Shown here one piece after another: positions 46,292 through 57,315 of a stretch of 64,000 nucleotides of DNA. The stretch's first letter is position 1, and the number at the start of each line of letters is the position of its first letter. Source of the DNA: Pollutibacter soli (GTDB lineage Bacteria > Bacteroidota > Bacteroidia > Chitinophagales > Chitinophagaceae); assembly GCA_029269725.1 (NCBI GenBank), contig JARJHS010000003.1, positions 580,611 through 644,610 of the forward strand, written 5' to 3'. Position numbers and translations under genes: made by a program. The notes under the pieces were generated by a model, which saw only the letters and a program-made list of their open reading frames with translations, did no database searches and was not told the origin of the DNA.

Positions 46292-47341
46292 CTACACAAA
46301 GGACTGATAAATTGCATCTATTTTCCGGCTCACGTCACCTATATCAAACCTGGATTTAAGCGTCCTTGAAGCGTTTTTGCTCAGTTCATCGCGGAGATTC
46401 GCGTCAGCAATCAGTTTTCCCAGAACGTTCTCCAGTTCCTCAATATTTCCGGGTGTAAATGTGAGGATTTCAGTGTTGTTATGCAGCGCGTCTGTTATTC
46501 CTCCCACAGGAGTGGTTACTACCGGAATGCCGTAAGCAATCGCATCTACAATTGCCATCGGGAAACCTTCAGCATAACTTGGCAGACAAAAAATTGAGGC
46601 CTGGCCAAATAAGGCATCTTTTTTCTCTCCGCTGATCCAGCCAGGGAATTCGACCGCCTCCTGAATTTTCAGCGATTGCGCCAAACGTTGCCCGCGCTGG
46701 ATGTCGCCGTTGCCGGCAATGACCAGCTTCCAATCCGGATGTTTTTTTACTATCCGGGAAAAGGCCTGGATAAGGTCCGTATAGCCTTTCCGTGGGATCA
46801 GTGTGCCGGCAAAAAGTATATAGCGGCCGCGGCTTTCACTCATCTTATCAACGAGTTCAGTATTTTTTGTACTTGGGTTATATACCAGCGATAATGAAAC
46901 TTCCTGTACACGATCACGGATCATTTTCTCCCATGATTCTGAAATGGCAATAACACGATGTGCACGTTTGAAAACAAAAACATAAAGTGGCGCCAGCCAG
47001 CCATGAATAGTTACTTCAGGAGAAGCAGCATGAAAATGAATAATGATAATTTTTCGCGCGAGATATGCAGGAAAGAAAAAAAAGCATTTCCTGATAAAGG
47101 ACACGGGATGGCTCAGATGAATATGCACGATCTTTGCAGACGGCAGATACCAGAATAGCCTGAACAAGCCTGAAACAAAGTAATACAAACTTAAAAGGCG
47201 GCTTTTATCACTATGGGTTGGGATCCAGCGACAATGCCAGTTTTTCCAGAATTCAGATTTCGCATGCGCATTTACTACTGCAGAAATTCCTCCCCTTGTG
47301 TTTCTGCTGGTAGCAACTACCAGAACAGTCTTTTTGTTCAT
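46292..47341 (-). CDS. Glycosyltransferase family 4 protein
   Basis: 349 residues from the ATG at 47341 (MNKKTVLVVATS); a TTG three codons upstream is an alternative. The acceptor side has TRGGISAVVNAH and KIVHIHLSHP; the donor side has ILFAGTLIPRKGYTDLIQAF, LVIAGNGD and PSYAEGFPMAIVDAIAYGIPVV followed by VGGITDAL. These are standard GT4 motifs, with Asp at the second acidic position. It is separated from the main EPS locus by repair genes, so it may serve another glycan or be a displaced EPS gene. Confidence 0.92.
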   Translation of the reverse strand: MNKKTVLVVATSRNTRGGISAVVNAHAKSEFWKNWHCRWIPTHSDKSRLLSLYYFVSGLFRLFWYLPSAKIVHIHLSHPVSFIRKCFFFFPAYLARKIIIIHFHAASPEVTIHGWLAPLYVFVFKRAHRVIAISESWEKMIRDRVQEVSLSLVYNPSTKNTELVDKMSESRGRYILFAGTLIPRKGYTDLIQAFSRIVKKHPDWKLVIAGNGDIQRGQRLAQSLKIQEAVEFPGWISGEKKDALFGQASIFCLPSYAEGFPMAIVDAIAYGIPVVTTPVGGITDALHNNTEILTFTPGNIEELENVLGKLIADANLRDELSKNASRTLKSRFDIGDVSRKIDAIYQSFV

Positions 47342-47664
47342 GAAGTACAAAATTTTTTATAGGTTACTTACATATAAAAATTTACCCACGACATAAGGAT
47401 GTCATAGTCCGTATTCAAAGCGTAGTCAGGCATCGCATGATTATTCAACCCACTAACAGCAAAAACACGTCAAGCCGAAATAGTATTTGTAAGGATGGCG
47501 GGAAGGTCTGGCCTTTCGGTCAGTGCTTTTACTAAAATTTTTCAGAGGTAATAATGCAAACTAAGAAATGAATATACTTGCCAGAACTTTCAAGGTTCCG
47601 GTTAAGTTAGTTAATAATTTCAAATATGTAATCAGCTGTTACAATTTCTTAATGAAAAAATTCA

Positions 47665-47697
47665 TTTGGATGTTTGCGATCTGCTGGATTAACTTTG
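47665..47697 (+). promoter_or_regulatory. Promoter of the SAM-riboswitch-controlled met unit
   Basis: TTTG at 47665-47668 and TAACTTTG at 47690-47697 are 21 bases apart and match the Bacteroidota consensus. Transcription would start near 47703, just before the first riboswitch stem at 47718. Confidence 0.6.
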
Positions 47698-47714
47698 CGC
47701 CAGTTCTTTAACCG

Positions 47715-47825
47715 AATCTTATCCAGAAAGGCAGAGGGTGATGGCCCGATGAAGCCTTGACAACCTGTCCGCCGCGGCGGATAAGGTGCCAATTCCATCC
47801 GCCTGCGGCGGACAGATAAGTCAGA
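47715..47825 (+). ncRNA. SAM-I (S-box) riboswitch aptamer
   Basis: The conserved core is clear: CTTATC (P1, 47718-47723) with GATAAG (47815-47820), the CCAGA-A-AGGCAGAGGG segment, GGCCCGATGAAGCC, then CAACC, GGTGCCAATTCC and CAGATAAG. P3 (47764-47787) and P4 (47798-47812) are both built from TCCGCC/GGCGGA arms. The element precedes metY, metX and hom, all in methionine synthesis, as expected for an S-adenosylmethionine sensor that turns the unit off when SAM is abundant. Confidence 0.95.
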
Positions 47826-47852
47826 TAAAAGCTTATATGACATTCTTCATAG

Positions 47853-47878
47853 AGCCCTTCTGACTGGAAGGGTTTTTT
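47853..47878 (+). terminator. Riboswitch-controlled intrinsic terminator
   Basis: CCCTTC (47855-47860) pairs with GAAGGG (47867-47872), followed by six T. AGTCAGA (47819-47825), which overlaps the 3' strand of P1, can pair with TCTGACT (47859-47865) in this hairpin, giving the classic antiterminator alternative. Confidence 0.85.
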
Positions 47879-48054
47879 CATTTATGCCCGCTCATCTTTC
47901 CGGATAAATGCTCAATTCCAATGTATCCTTACCAGGTTCATCGGAATAAAAAGTATTAATTAAAAAAATTCATGACCGGTAATCCAGTAATCGGAAATTG
48001 TTAAAATCAGAAGGAAAGAAGGGAAAGTCTACTATATTCGTAGGCTTTCTGAGA

Positions 48055-48130
48055 GAATACTGAAAACAGAATACAGAATACAGGGAACAATACTTCTTCC
48101 TGTATCCAGTATTCCGTATCCCGTATCCTC
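48055..48130. repeat. 7-base-period repeat with imperfect inverted arms
   Basis: GAATACA-type heptads (48056-48084) face CTGTATCC/GTATTCC/GTATCC units (48099-48128). The arms are about two-thirds complementary and could form a long imperfect hairpin in the metY leader. Confidence 0.5.
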
Positions 48131-48190
48131 CTCTTTCCTTCCCTTAAAACTGTCATATTTCCCGATCTGTTTTACATCTTATCAACATAA

Positions 48191-50567
<2,377 letters not shown>

Positions 50568-50574
50568 ATGAAAA

Positions 50575-51831
50575 ATGGATACACATAAAAAACTGACGAT
50601 CGGGCTTTTTGGATTTGGTGTTGTGGGGGAAGGTTTGTATAAAGTTTTGTTGCAGACTCCTTCACTAAAAGCAACCATTAAGAAAGTATGTATCAAAGAT
50701 GCAGGCAAAAAAAGAGAAGCGCCCGCCTCTTTGTTTACTACAGACAAATGGGAATTACTGAATGATCCCGAAATTAACGTGATCGTTGAAGTGATCAATG
50801 AAACCGATGCTGCACTGGAGATCGTTACAACTGCTTTAAAAAACGGAAAGGATGTTGTAAGCGCAAGCAAAAAAATGCTTGCTGAAAATCTTGAATTGCT
50901 TTTGCATTTACAGAAGGAGACAGGTCGGTCGCTCCTGTACGAAGCAGCAGCCTGCGCTTCTATTCCTGTGATCAGGAACCTGGAAGAATACTACGATAAC
51001 GATCTTTTACATTCCCTTCGTGGTATCGTCAACGGCTCAACGAATTTTATCCTTACCAAAATGTTCGAGGAAAACCTGGGCTTCAAAGAGGCACTGTTAC
51101 TCGCGCAACAGCTGGGTTTTGCGGAATCAGATCCAAAACTGGATGTGGAGGGTATTGACGCGGTGAATAAAATGTCACTGCTGCTGATGCATGCTTATGG
51201 CATTCTGAAACATCCGTCGCAGATCGCGTTTACCGGCATTCAGCAGATCAACGCGTCTGATGCCGCCGTTGCGAAAGAAAAAAGATTTGATATTAAACTG
51301 GTGGCACAAGCAAAAAAACTACTGAACGGAAAAGTAGCCGGATTTGTAATGCCGCAGTTTGTTCGCCAGGATGGCCACCTTTCTTTTGTAAAGAATGAAT
51401 ACAATGGCGTTGTTCTTGAAAGCTCTTTTGCAGACAAACAATTCTTCTACGGAAAAGGAGCCGGAAGTTTTCCTACTGCATCAGCGGTACTCAGTGATCT
51501 GTCTGCTTTGCGATATCAATATCAGTACGAGTACAAGAAAAGATTTCATCACCAGGCTGCTGAACTCAGCAACGACTTTTATGTACGTGCTTATATCAGT
51601 TTTGATGACTGGAGTTATATCCCACGCGATAAATTTATGGCCATTGAAGAATGGCATGCAGAAGCTGAACGAAAGTATCTTGTAGGAATTGTTCATTTCT
51701 CGGAACTCCGCGAAAACAGCTGGTGGAAAGAAAATAATACTTCCCTGATTTTATACCCTGAAGCAATTATTGAGGATCTGGAAGTGAGGAAGATTAAAAA
51801 GTTGAGTCTGGAACTGGCGGGGCTGATTTAG
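50575..51831 (+). CDS. hom: Homoserine dehydrogenase
   Basis: 418 residues. The NAD(P) motif is GLFGFGVVGEGLYKVL; the catalytic region has VVSASKKMLAE, LLYEAAACASIPVIRNLEEYY and IVNGSTNFILTKM, then DPKLDVEGIDAVNKMSLL. No separate C-terminal ACT domain pattern is obvious; the last 70 residues are unlike it. It reduces aspartate semialdehyde to homoserine, feeding MetX. Its place in the SAM-controlled unit links the branch-point step to methionine supply. Confidence 0.94.
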   Translation: MDTHKKLTIGLFGFGVVGEGLYKVLLQTPSLKATIKKVCIKDAGKKREAPASLFTTDKWELLNDPEINVIVEVINETDAALEIVTTALKNGKDVVSASKKMLAENLELLLHLQKETGRSLLYEAAACASIPVIRNLEEYYDNDLLHSLRGIVNGSTNFILTKMFEENLGFKEALLLAQQLGFAESDPKLDVEGIDAVNKMSLLLMHAYGILKHPSQIAFTGIQQINASDAAVAKEKRFDIKLVAQAKKLLNGKVAGFVMPQFVRQDGHLSFVKNEYNGVVLESSFADKQFFYGKGAGSFPTASAVLSDLSALRYQYQYEYKKRFHHQAAELSNDFYVRAYISFDDWSYIPRDKFMAIEEWHAEAERKYLVGIVHFSELRENSWWKENNTSLILYPEAIIEDLEVRKIKKLSLELAGLI

Positions 51832-51842
51832 TTGTCAGCTTG

Positions 51843-51858
51843 CCTGCCGGAAGGCAGG
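51843..51858. repeat. Hairpin repeat CCTGCC-GGAA-GGCAGG
   Basis: A 6-bp perfect stem closes a GGAA loop, the same loop as in the repeat at 32540-32557. It starts 11 bases past the hom stop codon. No T run follows. Confidence 0.6.
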
Positions 51859-51917
51859 TTCTCGGGAGCAGCCGGTTCGTTGTTGACCGTTGTTCGTTTT
51901 TCGTTGATGAAATTGAT

Positions 51918-51947
51918 AAGTCGTTGCAAATAGCAGCGACTTTTTTT
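51918..51947 (+). terminator. Terminator of the met unit
   Basis: AAGTCGTTGC (51918-51927) pairs with GCAGCGACTT (51933-51942, one G-T pair) around AAATA, ending in a run of seven T. It is about 90 bases past the hom stop. Confidence 0.85.
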
Positions 51948-52226
51948 ATACAAGAAAAGGGAAAATGGTTTTACTTAATAATGATTGTTCCTATTCATTT
52001 CAAACTTCTATTATTGCTTCTCTTTGCCGGTAAGACCGGGGTTCTACGGATGCTCTGAGATAAAACTTTAAGCAACCTTCGCGTCTTCGAGGCTGTGAGT
52101 TGATTTCGGGTAAGTTATTAATACGAGCCGCTTTTTACTTCTGCTTAACTAAACATTCACATTTCATTTTGATATTAATCCTGCAGGTTCCTGAGTTCAA
52201 ACGCATTTTTCAATATTTTTGAAACG

Positions 52227-52598
52227 ATGCTTTATTTCAACCCTTCACACCGCGTTTCGCACAAAGCGATCCTGGTACTTTTTTACCTGCAGTTCTTTGC
52301 TGTGCAATGGGCACTGAGATACACTTTTCCGCCAGAACAAAACCGGCATGAAGTATTAGTTTCCGCATCCCAAAAAAAAGCAGGTTTTTCTCTTGCAGAT
52401 GATAAAGAAGATCAGCTGCCTTCCAATCTCCGGCTAAACAAAAGATATTTTCCGATAAGCTGGATGGCAGTGTCATCACCTGCTGTGCCCGCACCGATCT
52501 ACTATTTCGCCGACACACACCAGTGCGCGGATCCGCAAATAATTTTCATTTCCGCATTCAGGCCGACCACGAGCCAGCGAGGTCCGCCCATTTCCTGA
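52227..52598 (+). CDS. Small unknown protein upstream of the efflux operon
   Basis: 123 residues. A hydrophobic N-terminal stretch (AILVLFYLQFFAVQWAL) could be a signal anchor or signal peptide; the rest is polar with a Pro-rich middle and an RGPP-containing tail. It resembles the small, poorly conserved proteins often found just before tripartite efflux genes in this phylum, but I do not recognise a family. It is 83 bases ahead of the TolC-like gene in the same direction. The start is uncertain because a -7-like box lies 5 bases before the ATG. Confidence 0.5.
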   Translation: MLYFNPSHRVSHKAILVLFYLQFFAVQWALRYTFPPEQNRHEVLVSASQKKAGFSLADDKEDQLPSNLRLNKRYFPISWMAVSSPAVPAPIYYFADTHQCADPQIIFISAFRPTTSQRGPPIS

Positions 52599-52681
52599 TA
52601 TCTTTTCCTTTTTCTGAAATATCAAGCATGTTGCCTCCCGGCCAACGTCAGCTTTTCTGTGTTCCGAAAACTTCTTAGCGC

Positions 52682-54067
52682 ATGATTTCGAGGTATTCTA
52701 TTGTACCGGTCTGCCTGCTTTACTTGTTATGCAGCGGAACCCAATGTTATTCACAGCAACCCTTGCCCATACGTGAGCTGATCGCGCGGGTGAATTCGCA
52801 CGCACCAAAACTCGCTTCCGATTCTGCAGCCATCGCCATTGTGCAGGCGAGGGAAGCCGCCGCAAAACTGAACCGGCTGCCTTCATTGAAAATGAACCTG
52901 CAGATGAACCTGGGCACCAATAATAATATGCCGGGTGGATTTTTCTCCAACGGCATCGTGCCGGGTAACTCACGGGTAAGGGAATCCGGAAATTCGGGTA
53001 CTGCTCTCGGCGACCTGGGTGTTATTGCCTTCGACTGGCCGGTGTACAATTTCGGCGGCTATCAATCTGAACTGAAAGTGGCACACTCTGACGTTGCGGT
53101 TGAGCGTGCCCGTTATGTACAGAACCGCTACGATCTGCAGGCATTTGTCACCGAAGGATATTTACAGTTGATCCGCCTGAATCAATTGCTGAACATTCAA
53201 TCCCGCAATATTGAAAGAAACAGCCAGATCAGGAGATCGATACAGGCACTCGCTGCCAGTGGAATTATCGCCGGTGTGGACACGAGTATCGCAGAAGCAC
53301 AACTAAGTAAAGCCAGGCTGGAGTTTCTCGAACTCACCAACCAGGTGAAACAGGTTCAGATCAGCCTTTCTGCCCTCAGTGGTATAGACCCCGATGATAT
53401 TATTCCTGACAGTCTGTTAGTAGATCAGCTCACGGAGTTTTATAGCCAGTCCGGATTGCAGGCAACCGACAGTATTACCCATCCTGCAGTAGAACTTTAC
53501 CGGACAATTTATCGCAACAGCATCGACCGTGAAAGCATGGTGAAGAAAAGTTACCTGCCGACGGTTGCATTGCAATCGGCCGTATGGGGCCGCGGATCCA
53601 GCATCAGTCCCGCAGATGAATTCAGACCGCTATATACCGGATTTGGTTTTGAACGCGGCAACTACCTCGTTGGCATTGGGATCACTTATAATCTCTTCGA
53701 TGAAAAAAGAAAACGCTACGAGCTCAATACACAACGTGCATTTACTGCATTTACTGTAAAGCAGATTGCGGAACAGCAAAACCTGGTGGAACTGAATATC
53801 CGTCAATCGGATGCGGAACTCACGATTGCCCGCGACCGGCTTGCAGAAATTCCTCATCAGCTGGAAGCTGCAGAAGCTGCTTACCGTCAGAAGTTTTCAT
53901 TGTACAGGAATGGACTGACGAATATCGTTGAACTGAATGCAGCACTGTATATGTTGTATAACGCCGAAACGGATCAGATCAATGTTGGCTATGGCTACTG
54001 GGTGGCGATCCTGAAAAAGATTTTTAATGAGAACAGGCTCGATGAATTTTTTAACCGTACAAACTGA
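52682..54067 (+). CDS. TolC-family outer-membrane efflux protein
   Basis: 461 residues. A signal peptide ends near CYSQ (residue 25). Two repeated helical halves carry the OEP pattern: KLASDSAAIAIVQAREAAAKLNRLPS and VEKAR-like GVDTSIAEAQLSKARLEFLEL, then the second half with YELNTQRAFTAFTVKQIAEQQNLVELN and YRNGLTNIVELNAALYML. It forms the outer-membrane duct of the efflux complex encoded downstream (8-base gap to the RND gene). Confidence 0.93.
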   Translation: MISRYSIVPVCLLYLLCSGTQCYSQQPLPIRELIARVNSHAPKLASDSAAIAIVQAREAAAKLNRLPSLKMNLQMNLGTNNNMPGGFFSNGIVPGNSRVRESGNSGTALGDLGVIAFDWPVYNFGGYQSELKVAHSDVAVERARYVQNRYDLQAFVTEGYLQLIRLNQLLNIQSRNIERNSQIRRSIQALAASGIIAGVDTSIAEAQLSKARLEFLELTNQVKQVQISLSALSGIDPDDIIPDSLLVDQLTEFYSQSGLQATDSITHPAVELYRTIYRNSIDRESMVKKSYLPTVALQSAVWGRGSSISPADEFRPLYTGFGFERGNYLVGIGITYNLFDEKRKRYELNTQRAFTAFTVKQIAEQQNLVELNIRQSDAELTIARDRLAEIPHQLEAAEAAYRQKFSLYRNGLTNIVELNAALYMLYNAETDQINVGYGYWVAILKKIFNENRLDEFFNRTN

Positions 54068-54075
54068 TTCAGGAA

Positions 54076-57000
54076 ATGTCATTGATTGCTTCTGCACTAA
54101 AAAAACCCATCACGCTTGTCGTGATCATCATCAGCCTGATGGCATTTTCAATAGTGACGGTATTGAGAATCCCGGTGGATATTTTTCCCCGGCTGAACCT
54201 GCCCACCATATATGTGATAGAATCTTATGGAGGCATGTCCGCCCAGCAGATGGAAGGATTTTTCTCCACGCGTTTACAGGATCAGTTCCTGTATGTAAAT
54301 GGTGTGAAGAATATCACGGCAAAGAACATCCAGGGACTGACGATGTTACGATTGGATTTTTATGAGAATACAGATATGGCTGAAGCTTCAGCGCAGGTTG
54401 CATTGCAGGTAAATCGTGCCATGAAATTTTTTCCTCCGGGTGCATTGCCACCGCAGGTGGTTCGTTTCGATGCATCTTCTCTGCCGGTAGGTCAGCTGGT
54501 GATAACTGGTAAATCAAAAAGCCTGAAAGAAATTTATGACCTGGCGGCTACGCGTGTACGTCCGGCTTTTGCTTCTGTGCCCGGGCTCTCTGCCCCACCA
54601 CCTTTTGGAGCAAATTCAAGAGCGATAACGGTGAATGTTGATCCCTCCAGGCTTAGAAGTTATAACCTTACGCCGGATGATGTAGTGAGTTCACTCGCTA
54701 AGTTCAATGTAATGTCGCCCTCCGGTAACCTGCGCCTCGATAAAACCATGTACACTACTACCATCAACACTTTGATCCGGGATGTCGAATCATTTTCAGA
54801 CATCCCCATTGAATCACGTAATGGTGTGCCGGTACTGATCCGTGATGTCGCGCGTGTTGCCGACGCAGCAGATATCACCGTGGATTATGCACTGATTAAT
54901 GGCAAGCGGTCCATTTATATTCCGGTCGTAAAAACAGCAGACGCATCCACATGGGAAGTGGTAAAACAATTGAAAGCAAAACTGCCGGAAATGCAAAGCC
55001 TGTTGCCGGATGGTGTGAATCTCTCTTATGAATTCGATCAGTCTGTTTTTGTAATTAATGCTGTCGAAAGTCTGGTTACTGAAGGTTTGCTGGGAGCTCT
55101 TCTTACAGGCCTGATGGTATTATTATTCCTGCGAGATCTGCGTAGCAGCCTGATTGTGGTGATTACTATCCCTGTGTCCATTATGATCGGTGTATTGCTG
55201 CTGGGCATGTTCGGACAAACGATCAATATTATGACCTTAAGCGGCCTGGCGCTGGCTATCGGGATCTTAGTCGACCAGGCGACGGTTACAATTGAGAATA
55301 TTCACCAGCACCTGGAAATGGGCAAGGGAAAGCGGGTAGCCATATACGATGCCTGCAAGGAAGTGGCGTTCCCGCTTCTGTTGATCCTCTTGTGCATACT
55401 TGCTGTGTTTGCGCCTTCATTCATGATGAATGGCGTTCCGAAGGCCATGTTTCTGCCCCTGTCACTATCTATCGGTCTTACAATGATCGTTTCTTATTTC
55501 GCGGCACTTACGCTTGTACCCGTATTGAGCAACTGGATGATCTCAGAAAAAAAATACCGTTACAAACACGGCCAGGTGCATGCGCATGCAGGCCAGGCAT
55601 TGGATGCTGCTGAACTGCAACAGGTAGAGGATCATTTACAGCATGAAAGAGATGATCCGGCTGAGAATGATTTTTTTGAAAATGTCAAGTTGCGATTCAT
55701 TCGCATACTTGAACGTTTGCAAAAAGGAAAATACTGGCTGATCCCTTTGTACTTCGTTGTATCCATTGGCATTGCAGCCTTGGCATTTTTGAGTATCGGC
55801 AAGGATATGATGCCGAAAATCAACAATGGCCAGTTCCAGCTGAGAATAAAAGAACCCGATGGAACGCGCCTGGAACGTACGGAAGAGCGGGTGCGGCAGG
55901 TATTGCAGGTCATTGATACCACAGTGAATCATCATGTAGCCATCAGTTCAGCTTATGTCGGTTTGATTCCGAGCAGTTATGGTACCAGCAATCTTTACAT
56001 TTTCAATACCGGAACGCATGAAGCGATTCTGCAGGTGAATCTGGACAGGGAGTACCGTGTGAATATGGATGACCTGAAGGAAACATTGAGAAAAAATATC
56101 CTGAGCCGTTTCCCGGAACTGCGCATCAGTTTTGAACCGATCGATCTGACTGAAAAGATCATGAGCCAGGGAGCAGCGACACCTATCGAATTGCGCGTTG
56201 CAGGAAAAGACATGAACGAGATTTCAGCCTATGCAGGCAAGCTGGTGAGCCGGTTAAAGAAGATTTCTTTTCTCAGGGATGTACAGATTGCACAACCGCT
56301 GGAATTCCCGGTGGTGGATATCCGCATTGATCGTATTAAAGCTGCGCAACTCGGGTTGAATGTGCAGGATATCGCGCGTTCGGTTACCGCCAGTACTTCT
56401 TCCAGTCGTTTCACCGAAAAAAATCAGTGGCTTGATGAAGAGAAAGCTTATACCTACCAGGTGCAGGTACAGATCCCGGAATATGTAATGAATACGATGG
56501 ATGAACTCCGCGAGATCCCGTTGGTGAAAGGGCGGCTGAGTCCGGTGCTGGGAGAAATTGCGGAGTTCAGCGTTCGGCATGTTCCCGGCGAATATGATCG
56601 TTCCGGTCCGCGGCGCTTCCTCACAGTGAGTGCTAATATTCATCAGAAAGATCTGGAGTCTGCTACAACTGCAGTAAAAAAAGTGATGGAGAAAATGGAA
56701 AAGCCACCACGGGGAATGCTAACCGAAGTTAAAGGAATGTCGGGGCTGCTGGTGGAAACATTTTCCAGTTTACAGACAGGTCTTGTGTTCGCCATACTGG
56801 TGATGCTTGCATTGCTGGCGGCTAACTATCAGTCGCTGCGGCTGGCATTGACTATTCTTTCCACCATACCTGCCGTAATTGCCGGATCGCTGGTGATGTT
56901 ACTGATCACGGGTTCCACCCTGAACCTTCAATCGTATATGGGGATGATCATGTCCACAGGTGTATCGGTTGCGAATGCTATTCTGATAGTCACCAATGCA

Positions 57001-57315
57001 GAGAGTTTACGATTGAGTTACCGGGACGCGGCGAAGGCTTCGGTGATCAGTGCTTCCATTCGCCTGCGGCCGATCCTCATGACGAGTTTTGCGATGATCG
57101 CAGGCATGGTACCGATGGCACTGGGAATGGGTGAAGCCGGAGAACAGTCTGCTCCCCTGGGCCGTGCGGTTATTGGCGGGCTGGCAGCATCCACCGTTAC
57201 CGCGTTGTTCATACTGCCACATGTATTTGCATGGCTGCAGAAAAAAGCAGGTTACACTTCTGTTTCGTTGATGCCTTCACGTTATGATAAAGAGCCTGAA
57301 AATATTCAACCTTAA
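54076..57315 (+). CDS. RND-family efflux transporter
   Basis: 1079 residues, standard for AcrB-like pumps. It has the N-terminal helix with RIPVDIFPRLNLPTIYV, the porter region, helices 2-6 with LSGLALAIGILVDQATVTIEN, and the second half with YMGMIMSTGVSVANAILIV and RLRPILMTSFAMIAGMVP. A His/Ala-rich and acidic loop (HVHAHAG-type, near residues 497-535) precedes the second half. D400 matches AcrB D407, but the following acidic position is Gln401. It is a proton-driven exporter of unknown substrate. Confidence 0.94.
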   Translation: MSLIASALKKPITLVVIIISLMAFSIVTVLRIPVDIFPRLNLPTIYVIESYGGMSAQQMEGFFSTRLQDQFLYVNGVKNITAKNIQGLTMLRLDFYENTDMAEASAQVALQVNRAMKFFPPGALPPQVVRFDASSLPVGQLVITGKSKSLKEIYDLAATRVRPAFASVPGLSAPPPFGANSRAITVNVDPSRLRSYNLTPDDVVSSLAKFNVMSPSGNLRLDKTMYTTTINTLIRDVESFSDIPIESRNGVPVLIRDVARVADAADITVDYALINGKRSIYIPVVKTADASTWEVVKQLKAKLPEMQSLLPDGVNLSYEFDQSVFVINAVESLVTEGLLGALLTGLMVLLFLRDLRSSLIVVITIPVSIMIGVLLLGMFGQTINIMTLSGLALAIGILVDQATVTIENIHQHLEMGKGKRVAIYDACKEVAFPLLLILLCILAVFAPSFMMNGVPKAMFLPLSLSIGLTMIVSYFAALTLVPVLSNWMISEKKYRYKHGQVHAHAGQALDAAELQQVEDHLQHERDDPAENDFFENVKLRFIRILERLQKGKYWLIPLYFVVSIGIAALAFLSIGKDMMPKINNGQFQLRIKEPDGTRLERTEERVRQVLQVIDTTVNHHVAISSAYVGLIPSSYGTSNLYIFNTGTHEAILQVNLDREYRVNMDDLKETLRKNILSRFPELRISFEPIDLTEKIMSQGAATPIELRVAGKDMNEISAYAGKLVSRLKKISFLRDVQIAQPLEFPVVDIRIDRIKAAQLGLNVQDIARSVTASTSSSRFTEKNQWLDEEKAYTYQVQVQIPEYVMNTMDELREIPLVKGRLSPVLGEIAEFSVRHVPGEYDRSGPRRFLTVSANIHQKDLESATTAVKKVMEKMEKPPRGMLTEVKGMSGLLVETFSSLQTGLVFAILVMLALLAANYQSLRLALTILSTIPAVIAGSLVMLLITGSTLNLQSYMGMIMSTGVSVANAILIVTNAESLRLSYRDAAKASVISASIRLRPILMTSFAMIAGMVPMALGMGEAGEQSAPLGRAVIGGLAASTVTALFILPHVFAWLQKKAGYTSVSLMPSRYDKEPENIQP

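Larger units (their letters stand above)
51832..52226. other. Intergenic region after hom
   Basis: 395 bases with a GGAA-loop hairpin (51843-51858) and a strong terminator (51918-51947). The rest is AT-rich and without a recognised gene. TATTTTTG at 52214-52221 resembles a -7 box but is only 5 bases before the next ORF start and lacks an upstream partner. Confidence 0.5.

Noticed and set aside
47649..47843. 64-codon minus-strand frame across the SAM-I riboswitch
   Set aside because: The sequence is explained by the riboswitch core; the frame is incidental to the GC-rich palindromes.
52214..52221. TATTTTTG as a promoter for the small protein at 52227
   Set aside because: It is only 5 bases from the start codon and has no upstream TTG/TTTG at 19-21 bases.
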